Positions 1-3,915 of a DNA stretch of 5,064 bases are shown one piece after another; the first letter of the stretch is position 1, and every line of letters starts with the position of its first letter. The DNA lies in contig DUUR01000183.1 in assembly GCA_012841425.1 (NCBI GenBank), forward strand, positions 1-5,064, written 5' to 3'. This stretch comes from Bacteroidales bacterium. Its GTDB lineage: Bacteria > Bacteroidota > Bacteroidia > Bacteroidales > Dysgonomonadaceae. A program made the position numbers and the translations under genes. The notes under the pieces were generated by a model. The model had not been told where the DNA came from and ran no database searches. It saw nothing but the letters and a program-made list of their open reading frames with translations.

Positions 1-30
1 ATCCTTGATATATGCAACTATTTTTTTCAT
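1..30 (-). CDS. secE: SecE, preprotein translocase subunit (N-terminal fragment, cut by window edge)
   Basis: The minus strand opens an ATG at position 30 and reads MKKIVAYIKD before the window ends. SecE is the small membrane subunit of the SecYEG protein-export channel. The start resembles Bacteroidales SecE, which is about 60 residues with one membrane helix, but only ten codons are visible, so the call rests mainly on context: secE follows tuf and tRNA-Trp and precedes nusG and the rplKAJL-rpoBC genes in this phylum. The gap to the tRNA-Trp 3' end is 18 nt, so the two are almost certainly on one transcript. No Shine-Dalgarno-like purine run is seen upstream; the leader is AT-rich, as usual for Bacteroidota. 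Confidence 0.8.
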   Translation of the reverse strand, partial: MKKIVAYIKD

Positions 31-48
31 CTAATTTAGATAATTATG

Positions 49-121
49 CACGGGTCGAGAGACTCGAACTCCCGACACCTGGTTTTGGAGACCAGTGCTC
101 TACCAACTGAGCTAGACCCGT
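49..121 (-). tRNA. tRNA-Trp (anticodon CCA)
   Basis: The 73-nt minus-strand sequence folds into a complete cloverleaf. The acceptor is ACGGGUC/GACCCGU, the D-arm has GCUC/GAGC, the anticodon stem CUGGU/ACCAG closes the loop CUCCAAA (anticodon CCA), and the T-arm carries UUCGAGU. Discriminator base 73 is G, as expected for bacterial tRNA-Trp. The 3' CCA is not encoded (CAU follows), so it must be added by the CCA-adding enzyme. The gene lies between tuf and secE and should be released by processing from their shared transcript; a strong hairpin ends 5 nt before its 5' end. Confidence 0.97.
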
Positions 122-126
122 ATAAG

Positions 127-168
127 AACCTTCCTAATCCTCACATAAAGTGAGAAGATTGGAAGGTT
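127..168 (-). terminator. Long interrupted hairpin between tuf and tRNA-Trp (weak terminator, attenuator or processing site)
   Basis: AACCTTCC (127-134) pairs with GGAAGGTT (161-168), AATC (136-139) with GATT (157-160), and CTCAC (140-144) with GTGAG (150-154). That gives 17 pairs, one single-base and one two-base bulge, and a 5-nt loop. On the transcribed strand the stem is followed only by CTTATA and then tRNA-Trp, so there is no real U-tract. It is therefore at best a partial terminator that would tune secE output relative to tuf, or a nuclease processing site freeing the tuf mRNA 3' end and the tRNA-Trp 5' end. The pairing is seen directly; the role is inferred. Confidence 0.5.
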
Positions 169-210
169 ATTATTTATAATCCTTTATTCTCTTTATTCAG
201 AGACTAAGGT

Positions 211-1398
211 TTAGTCAATTAGCTCAGTAATCTGACCTGCACCAACTGTACGTCCACCTTCACGGATAGCAAAACGTAGACCTACGTTACATGCTACTGG
301 ATAGATTAGATCTACTTCAATTGTTACGTTGTCACCTGGCATAACCATCTCTACACCTTCTGGTAATTTGATTTCACCAGTTACGTCAAGCGTACGGATA
401 TAGAACTGAGGACGGTAGTTATCGTGGAAAGGAGTATGGCGTCCACCTTCTTCTTTCTTCAAGATATACACCTCAGCTTTAAATTTAGAGTGAGGTTTTA
501 CTTTACCTGGGTGAGATATAACCATACCACGTTTGATATCATCTTTATCAATACCACGAAGTAATAGACCCACGTTATCACCAGCCTGACCTTCATCAAG
601 TATCTTACGGAACATTTCTACTCCTGTAACTACTGATTTTCTTCCTTCTGCACCAAGTCCAATAATTTGAACCTCTTCACCTGTTTTGATTATACCAGTT
701 TCAATACGACCAGTAGCAACAGTACCACGACCAGTAATTGAAAACACGTCTTCAACAGGCATAAGGAATGGTTTGTCCACATCACGTGGAGGTAGTGGAA
801 TCCATGAATCTACTGCACTCATAAGTTCCATTACTTTATCTTCCCACTTCTCTTCACCATTAAGAGCTCCAAGAGCTGAACCTTGGATTACTGGAGTTTC
901 GTCTCCATCGAAATTGTAGAATGAAAGTAACTCACGAACTTCCATTTCAACTAATTCCAACATCTCTTCATCATCAACTAAGTCAACCTTGTTCATGAAA
1001 ACAACAAGTCTGGGAACGTTTACCTGACGTGCCAAAAGAATGTGTTCACGAGTTTGAGGCATAGGTCCGTCAGTAGAAGCTACAACAATGATAGCTCCGT
1101 CCATCTGTGCAGCACCAGTAACCATGTTTTTTACATAGTCAGCGTGACCTGGACAGTCTACGTGAGCGTAGTGACGATTTTCAGTCTCATATTCAACGTG
1201 TGAAGTATTAATTGTAATACCTCTTTCTTTTTCTTCCGGAGCGTTGTCGATTGAATCGAACGAACGTGTTTGAGAGAAGCCTCTTTTACCCAAAACAGCA
1301 GTTATAGCAGCTGTAAGAGTTGTCTTACCGTGGTCTACGTGACCTATAGTACCGATGTTGACATGCGGTTTCGTCCGGTTAAAATGTTCTTTTGCCAT
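211..1398 (-). CDS. tuf: Elongation factor Tu
   Basis: EF-Tu is the cytoplasmic GTPase that carries aminoacyl-tRNA to the ribosomal A site. The 395-residue protein is full length. GTPase motifs are in order: P-loop GHVDHGKT (19-26), switch I RGITI (59-63), DCPGH (81-85, with the catalytic His85), NKVD (136-139) and SAL (174-176). Beta-barrel domains 2 and 3 follow from about residue 210, ending in ELID. Positions that confer kirromycin resistance when mutated in E. coli (equivalents Q125, Q331, A377) keep the wild-type residue. The ATG at 1398 is fixed by the canonical [14 protein letters not shown] start and has a modest AGGA (1405-1408) 6 nt upstream. No promoter box is seen in the 126-nt spacer upstream, so tuf is probably co-transcribed with the four tRNAs before it. 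Confidence 0.99.
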   Translation of the reverse strand: MAKEHFNRTKPHVNIGTIGHVDHGKTTLTAAITAVLGKRGFSQTRSFDSIDNAPEEKERGITINTSHVEYETENRHYAHVDCPGHADYVKNMVTGAAQMDGAIIVVASTDGPMPQTREHILLARQVNVPRLVVFMNKVDLVDDEEMLELVEMEVRELLSFYNFDGDETPVIQGSALGALNGEEKWEDKVMELMSAVDSWIPLPPRDVDKPFLMPVEDVFSITGRGTVATGRIETGIIKTGEEVQIIGLGAEGRKSVVTGVEMFRKILDEGQAGDNVGLLLRGIDKDDIKRGMVISHPGKVKPHSKFKAEVYILKKEEGGRHTPFHDNYRPQFYIRTLDVTGEIKLPEGVEMVMPGDNVTIEVDLIYPVACNVGLRFAIREGGRTVGAGQITELID

Positions 1399-1466
1399 AA
1401 AATGTCCTATTAATTAGTTTAAATAAAATATGTATTCCTATTATTTACGTTTATAAACAGCGAAAC

Positions 1467-1499
1467 TCAAGACACATAGCATTTCTGCCTAAATCTTGA
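1467..1499 (-). other. Leader hairpin upstream of tuf with GAAA tetraloop
   Basis: In the 126-nt spacer between tRNA-Thr(GGU) and tuf, the transcribed strand forms outer stem TCAAGA/TCTTGA (6 bp), a small internal loop, and an inner stem around GCA-GAAA-TGC that extends by two A-U pairs if one G is bulged. The GAAA loop is a GNRA tetraloop. No T-run follows, so it is not an intrinsic terminator. It may guide processing that separates the tRNA from the tuf mRNA or protect the new mRNA 5' end. A 10-bp palindrome, GTTTATAAAC (1449-1458), lies just downstream. The rest of the spacer is AT-rich without an open frame. Confidence 0.35.
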
Positions 1500-1524
1500 A
1501 TACATGTCGAATAATAAATAGTTG

Positions 1525-1596
<72 letters not shown>

Positions 1597-1677
1597 AAAA
1601 AAGAGCGGTGACGGGACTCCCCTCTATCACTCGGGATAATCTTCTTTGACCCGTGCAGCTTTGTGCTCAATAAATTG
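1597..1677 (-). other. Structured tRNA spacer with possible tRNA-Gly remnant and T6 run
   Basis: This 81-nt spacer separates tRNA-Gly from tRNA-Thr(GGU). Plus-strand positions 1603-1619 repeat the 3' end of tRNA-Gly (1677-1694) with one mismatch and one gap. The transcribed strand also carries GAGTGATAGAG (1621-1634 region), close to the tRNA-Gly D-arm AGTTGATAGAG. A D-arm-like piece is thus joined to a T-arm/acceptor-like piece with no anticodon arm. GAGC (1665-1668) can pair with GCTC (1603-1606), and CGGG with CCCG inside it, followed at once by six Ts (1597-1602). It could be a decayed tandem tRNA-Gly, or a terminator-like or processing structure. No functional tRNA fits. Confidence 0.4.
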
Positions 1678-1750
1678 AGCGGAAGACGGGACTCAAACCC
1701 GCGACCCTCAGCTTGGAAGGCTAATGCTCTATCAACTGAGCTACTTCCGC
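1678..1750 (-). tRNA. tRNA-Gly (anticodon UCC)
   Basis: A 73-nt cloverleaf with acceptor GCGGAAG/CUUCCGC, D-arm GCUC/GAGC, anticodon stem UUAGC/GCUGA (one G-U pair), loop CUUCCAA (anticodon UCC, reading GGA and GGG), and T-arm GCGGG-UUUGAGU-CCCGU. Discriminator U73 is the normal bacterial glycine identity base. CCA is not encoded. It is third in the tRNA cluster and occupies the position of E. coli glyT, which has the same anticodon. Confidence 0.97.
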
Positions 1751-1774
1751 AAAATCAAGATGTCTCTAGTTTAT

Positions 1775-1803
1775 ATAATAATGTTCCATTTGAATATTAT
1801 TAT
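1775..1803 (-). other. AT-rich inverted repeat in the tRNA-Tyr/tRNA-Gly spacer
   Basis: ATAATAAT (1775-1782) and ATTATTAT (1796-1803) are perfect 8-bp inverted copies around a 13-nt loop. All pairs are A-U, so the RNA stem would be weak. It may help expose single-stranded AU-rich RNA for cleavage between the two tRNAs. The function is not shown by the sequence. Confidence 0.25.
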
Positions 1804-1827
1804 ACCTGTTTATAGACAAACTTTTAG

Positions 1828-1909
1828 TGGGCAGTGATGGATTCGAACCACCGAAGGCGTAGCCAGCTGAGTTACAGTCAGCCCCATTTGTCCACTCTGG
1901 TAACTGCCC
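1828..1909 (-). tRNA. tRNA-Tyr (anticodon GUA)
   Basis: An 82-nt class II tRNA: acceptor GGGCAGU/ACUGCCC, anticodon stem GCUGA/UCAGC with loop CUGUAAC (anticodon GUA), the long variable arm typical of bacterial tRNA-Tyr, and T-loop UUCGAAU. The discriminator is A73 and CCA is not encoded (CUA follows). It is second in the cluster, 16 nt after tRNA-Thr(UGU), matching tyrU in the E. coli order. Confidence 0.97.
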
Positions 1910-1925
1910 TTAGAAAAATTTAGTG

Positions 1926-1999
1926 AGCCTCTTGTCGGATTCGAACCAACGACCCCGAGATTACAAATCACGTGCTCTGGCCAACTGAGCTAAAGAGGC
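1926..1999 (-). tRNA. tRNA-Thr (anticodon UGU)
   Basis: A 74-nt cloverleaf with acceptor GCCUCUU/AAGAGGC, anticodon loop UUUGUAA (anticodon UGU, reading ACA and ACG) and T-arm GUUGG-UUCGAAU-CCGAC. The anticodon stem CGUGA/UCUCG has a central U-U mismatch. My recollection is that this mismatch is common in Bacteroidota tRNA-Thr(UGU), but I could not check it. Discriminator is U73 and CCA is not encoded (CAC follows). It is the first gene after the promoter at 2050-2079, in the position of E. coli thrU. Confidence 0.96.
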
Positions 2000-2020
2000 T
2001 TGAACGCTTGTTTTAGCTGT

Positions 2021-2040
2021 CTCTAGATATTTTATCTGAG
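2021..2040 (-). other. Small hairpin in the leader of the tRNA-tuf transcript
   Basis: CTC-T-AGATA-TTT-TATCT-GAG forms an 8-bp stem with one bulged base and a 3-nt loop, just downstream of the predicted transcription start and about 20 nt before tRNA-Thr(UGU). It could shape the leader for RNase P or endonuclease processing. The sequence TGTCTCTAG within the leader (2019-2027) recurs at 1761-1769, before tRNA-Gly. Confidence 0.3.
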
Positions 2041-2049
2041 AAACGGTCG

Positions 2050-2079
2050 CAAAGGTAGTGATATTTTTAATTATGCCAA
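2050..2079 (-). promoter_or_regulatory. Bacteroidota-type promoter of the tRNA-tuf operon (TTG-N19-TACCTTTG)
   Basis: On the minus strand, TTG (2079-2077) is followed after exactly 19 nt by TACCTTTG (2057-2050). This is a full match to the Bacteroidota primary sigma consensus: -33 TTG and -7 TAnnTTTG. The bases after the -7 box are CGACCG, a GC-rich discriminator of the kind found at growth-rate and ppGpp-controlled stable RNA promoters. The start site should fall about 40-47 nt before tRNA-Thr(UGU). It lies between the hpf stop and the tRNA cluster; the only hairpin near the hpf end (2086-2103) is weak, so read-through from hpf is also possible. Confidence 0.88.
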
Positions 2080-2102
2080 AACTTTATTCGACTTTTTTCG
2101 AA

Positions 2103-2399
2103 TTATCTTACTTTTTTTTCTTTCGTTCTTATGATTTGTTTTTCAATTGCCATAATACAGAGGTCTATAGCCTCTTCAAACGTATTTGCATTTTTGTTTG
2201 CAAACACCTCTTTATGTCTAATATTTAATTTTAGAGCCGCATCTTTGTTTAAAACTGCTTCTGGTTTTATAACCTTTAGTATTACTTCTGCTTGAATTAT
2301 CTCATCTGAGATTCTTTCAAGTTTCCTTACTTTTTTCTCAACAAATGTTTTTAATTGATCAGTTGCGTCAAAATTCACAGATTGAATTGTTAGTTCCAT
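2103..2399 (-). CDS. hpf: Ribosome hibernation promoting factor (HPF/RaiA family, short form)
   Basis: HPF-family proteins bind the 30S decoding region in slow growth or stress, block mRNA and tRNA binding, and keep ribosomes inactive but intact. The 98-residue protein has the family pattern: N-terminal strand MELTIQSVNFDAT, a helix rich in Lys (about 15-30), strands near 36-63 and a C-terminal basic helix (74-98) ending KEKKVR. The length fits the short class (E. coli HPF is 95 residues) without the long form's dimerisation domain. The ATG at 2399 is supported by a very strong SD, AAAGGAGG, seven nt upstream, which overlaps the xerC stop codon. The 13-nt gap means co-transcription and possibly coupling with xerC. 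It is the third gene of the rpsU-xerC-hpf unit. Confidence 0.93.
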   Translation of the reverse strand: MELTIQSVNFDATDQLKTFVEKKVRKLERISDEIIQAEVILKVIKPEAVLNKDAALKLNIRHKEVFANKNANTFEEAIDLCIMAIEKQIIRTKEKKVR

Positions 2400-2405
2400 G
2401 CTATT

Positions 2406-2414
2406 ACCTCCTTT
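2406..2414 (-). promoter_or_regulatory. Very strong Shine-Dalgarno of hpf, overlapping the xerC stop
   Basis: The minus strand reads AAAGGAGGT, 9 nt complementary to the 16S rRNA tail, with 7 nt between GGAGG and the hpf ATG. The TAA stop of xerC (2415-2413) supplies the first two As. Most Bacteroidota genes lack such a site, so it suggests special translational control or reinitiation by ribosomes ending xerC. Confidence 0.9.
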
Positions 2415-3303
2415 ATTTATTTGCTCTCGGATGAGCGTTTTGATAAGTTTTCTTCATCTCTTCAAAAGTCACATGAGTATAGATCTCAGTTGATGAAAGA
2501 CTACTATGTCCCATCAACTCTTTAATAGAGTTTATTTCGGCACCATTATTAAGCATTGCTGTTGCAAATGAGTGTCGGAGTACATGGGGGCTTTTTTTTG
2601 AAAGTGTTGAAATACTTTTCAAGTGGTTATTAATGATTTTATATACGAGTTTTGGATACATAGCGTTTCCATCTTCTTTAACAAAAAGAAAAGTAGATTT
2701 GTTCTCAATTTCTTTGTCTCTTACCCGAATGTATTTCTGTAATTTCTCTTTTGTCAGGTCCGAAAACGGAATTAATCTCTGTCTATTGCCTTTTCCCGTT
2801 ACCCTTATTGTGCAGCTTGTAAGATCTATATCGCTGTCTTTAAGTGATAAGAGCTCGGCTCTCCTCATGCCTGTAAGATACAGAATTTCAATTAATAATT
2901 GATTTCGTACCCCTGTAAAGTCATCAGAGAAGTTGTTTTCATCATCAAGAATCTCGTCCATCTGTTTTTCACTTACAAATGAAGGAATCTTTGAGTTTAA
3001 TTTTGGACCCGAAACAGATTTTACTGGGTTTTTTTCTATAATACCTGATTTAGTTAAAAATTTATAGAATGATTTTAAAGAGCTAAGCTTTCTGTTTACC
3101 GAGCTTGTTTTAAAACCAACTTCTATTAAGCTTCCTATCCATGTTCTAACGATATCACTATCGACAGATATTAATGCTAGATTTTCATCTTTTGCTTTAA
3201 TAAATTCTTCAAACTGAATAATATCATTAAAATATGAAATCTCCGTCAGGGAAGAGTAGTTCTTCTCATAACGGAGATAGTCAATGAATTTTTCTTTCCA
3301 CAT
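2413..3303 (-). CDS. xerC: Tyrosine recombinase of the XerC/XerD family
   Basis: This is a probable chromosome-dimer-resolving recombinase acting with a partner at dif and FtsK at the division site. The 296-residue length matches XerC/XerD (about 298). An N-terminal SAM-like DNA-binding domain spans about 1-85, with a hinge near 95-110, then the catalytic domain. All active-site residues are visible: R147 (TGMRRAEL), K171 (GKGNRQR), H240 and R243 (HVLRH), H266 (LMGHSS) and nucleophile Y275 (EIYTH). The ATG at 3303 gives the usual MWKEKFIDYLRYEKN-like start, with a partial SD (AAAAGG) 7 nt upstream. It lies 65 nt after rpsU and 13 nt before hpf, a conserved housekeeping setting that argues against a phage or island integrase. 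XerC versus XerD cannot be settled from the sequence alone. Confidence 0.88.
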   Translation of the reverse strand: MWKEKFIDYLRYEKNYSSLTEISYFNDIIQFEEFIKAKDENLALISVDSDIVRTWIGSLIEVGFKTSSVNRKLSSLKSFYKFLTKSGIIEKNPVKSVSGPKLNSKIPSFVSEKQMDEILDDENNFSDDFTGVRNQLLIEILYLTGMRRAELLSLKDSDIDLTSCTIRVTGKGNRQRLIPFSDLTKEKLQKYIRVRDKEIENKSTFLFVKEDGNAMYPKLVYKIINNHLKSISTLSKKSPHVLRHSFATAMLNNGAEINSIKELMGHSSLSSTEIYTHVTFEEMKKTYQNAHPRANK

Positions 3304-3368
3304 TCAGTAGCCTTTTGAATAAATCTATAGTGCTACGAAGATAAAGAAATTAATATTTAAATGGAAAT

Positions 3369-3560
3369 TTATTCCATATCTTCTTGCAGTTTTTGCACAT
3401 AAACAGCATGCTGTTTTTGCTTTCGGTTTTTAACCGATGGTTTCATAAAGGCCTGACGTCTGCGTAGCTCTTTAACAACGCCTGTTTTTTCATACTTGCG
3501 TTTGAACTTTTTTAGTGCCCTTTCTATGTTCTCTCCTTCTTTTAATGGAACTATTATCAT
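3369..3560 (-). CDS. rpsU: 30S ribosomal protein bS21
   Basis: bS21 sits on the 30S platform next to the 3' end of 16S rRNA; in Bacteroidota it helps hide the anti-Shine-Dalgarno sequence. The 63-residue protein is full length for this phylum. It starts MIIVPLKEGENIERALKKF, has the basic core RRRQAFMKPS (34-43), and ends in a Lys/Gln-rich helix (46-63). The ATG at 3560 is fixed by that start and by a near-perfect SD, AGAAAGGAGG, 10 nt upstream. A TATCTTTG promoter box lies 31 nt upstream of the ATG, giving a leader of about 25 nt. It is the first gene of the rpsU-xerC-hpf unit. The strong SD beside the gene for the anti-SD-masking protein points to autoregulation: free anti-SD when bS21 is short, and so more bS21. 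Confidence 0.97.
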   Translation of the reverse strand: MIIVPLKEGENIERALKKFKRKYEKTGVVKELRRRQAFMKPSVKNRKQKQHAVYVQKLQEDME

Positions 3561-3569
3561 TATGCAATA

Positions 3570-3580
3570 ACCTCCTTTCT
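3570..3580 (-). promoter_or_regulatory. Maximal Shine-Dalgarno of rpsU (11 nt complementary to the 16S tail)
   Basis: The minus strand reads AGAAAGGAGGT; the plus strand here, ACCTCCTTTCT, is identical to the 3' tail of Bacteroides-type 16S rRNA as I know it. There are 10 nt between GGAGG and the ATG. A four-base CTCC/GGAG pairing (3585-3588 with 3572-3575) could fold over it, but this is weak. Confidence 0.92.
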
Positions 3581-3590
3581 ATTTGGAGTG

Positions 3591-3624
3591 CAAAGATATA
3601 AATAAAAAACTAGTTTCTATTCAA
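3591..3624 (-). promoter_or_regulatory. Probable rpsU promoter (TATCTTTG -7 box, loosely spaced TTG)
   Basis: TATCTTTG (3598-3591 on the minus strand) is a full match to the Bacteroidota -7 consensus. The nearest TTG (3624-3622) is 23 nt upstream, longer than the favoured 19-21, and no better -33 box is present, so the promoter may be weaker or need help. The region between is AT-rich. It would drive rpsU-xerC-hpf. Confidence 0.7.
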
Positions 3625-3700
3625 AATCAAATATTTTTAAATGTGCTGGTTCAAATCAAAAGAGTAGGTTAGCCTTATTAGGACTATACATTAGTCGGCT

Positions 3701-3838
3701 TAACACTGTATCAACTCTGTATTAACACCGTATCAACCCTGTTGCTATACAGGGTTGATTAGGACTATGTACGGACTATATATTGTCTTCATATAAGCTT
3801 TGTATTGACTTTGTTTAGGTCTTGTATTGACTTTGTGT
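3701..3838. repeat. Degenerate 11-bp tandem repeats (consensus TGACTTTGTAT) between dnaK and rpsU
   Basis: Two blocks keep exact 11-nt spacing. Block 2 (3762-3838) has seven units: GGACTATGTAC, GGACTATATAT, TGTCTTCATAT, AAGCTTTGTAT, TGACTTTGTTT, AGGTCTTGTAT and TGACTTTGTGT, each matching the consensus at 7-10 of 11 positions. Block 1 (3701-3744) has four units: TAACACTGTAT, CAACTCTGTAT, TAACACCGTAT and CAACCCTGTTG. Sub-units also pair into 22-nt copies: 3800-3814 and 3822-3836 are identical over 15 nt, and 3701-3720 and 3723-3742 match at 18 of 20. The array lies between the dnaK terminator and the rpsU promoter and codes for nothing visible. Its function is unknown. Confidence 0.75.
3732..3759. 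repeat. Perfect 11-bp inverted repeat inside the repeat array
   Basis: ATCAACCCTGT (3732-3742) and ACAGGGTTGAT (3749-3759) are exact inverted copies around a 6-nt loop, TGCTAT. The element marks the break in register between the two tandem-repeat blocks. No T-run follows on either strand, so it is not a standard terminator. A protein-binding palindrome or a fold-back product of repeat slippage would both fit. Confidence 0.7.
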
Positions 3839-3851
3839 AATTTGTATACAC

Positions 3852-3889
3852 AAAAAAAGAGACTTACTCCGTTCAGAGTTAGTCTCTTT
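3852..3889 (-). terminator. Intrinsic terminator of dnaK
   Basis: On the transcribed strand AAAGAGACT pairs with AGTCTCTTT (9 bp); after one T-T mismatch a further ACTC/GAGT stem closes a 6-nt loop. The stem's last three Ts run on into four more, giving seven. It starts 26 nt after the dnaK stop codon. This separates dnaK from the rpsU unit, which has its own promoter. Confidence 0.92.
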
Positions 3890-3915
3890 AATAATATACT
3901 TTTATTAATGTGAAA

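Noticed and set aside
686..919. Plus-strand open frame of 77 codons opposite tuf
   Set aside because: It lies wholly inside the conserved EF-Tu gene on the other strand, has no promoter or SD, and its protein has no recognisable features.
2086..2103. Terminator at the end of hpf (ATTCGA/TCGAAT)
   Set aside because: Only 6 bp, mostly A-T, overlapping the stop codon and lacking a following T-run; too weak to call.
2177..2184. TACGTTTG -7-like box inside hpf
   Set aside because: It matches the -7 pattern, but the nearest TTG is only 16 nt away and it lies in coding sequence; likely chance.
2633..2902. Plus-strand open frame of 89 codons opposite xerC
   Set aside because: It overlaps the catalytic domain of xerC on the opposite strand; it is a shadow of real coding sequence.
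2413..3303. Integrase next to tRNA genes as a sign of a genomic island
   Set aside because: The recombinase has XerC/D length and motifs and lies in an rpsU-xerC-hpf unit, no attachment-site duplicate of a tRNA end flanks it, and the neighbours are core genes.
3336..3343. Promoter before xerC (TATCTTCG on the minus strand)
   Set aside because: It has one mismatch in the TTTG part of the -7 box and no TTG at the proper distance; not enough to call.
3572..3588. Hairpin hiding the rpsU SD (CTCC/GGAG)
   Set aside because: Only 4 bp with a 9-nt loop, and the CTCC may lie at or before the transcription start; not convincing.
3701..3838. CRISPR array
   Set aside because: Units are contiguous 11-mers without unique spacers, too short and too degenerate for CRISPR repeats.
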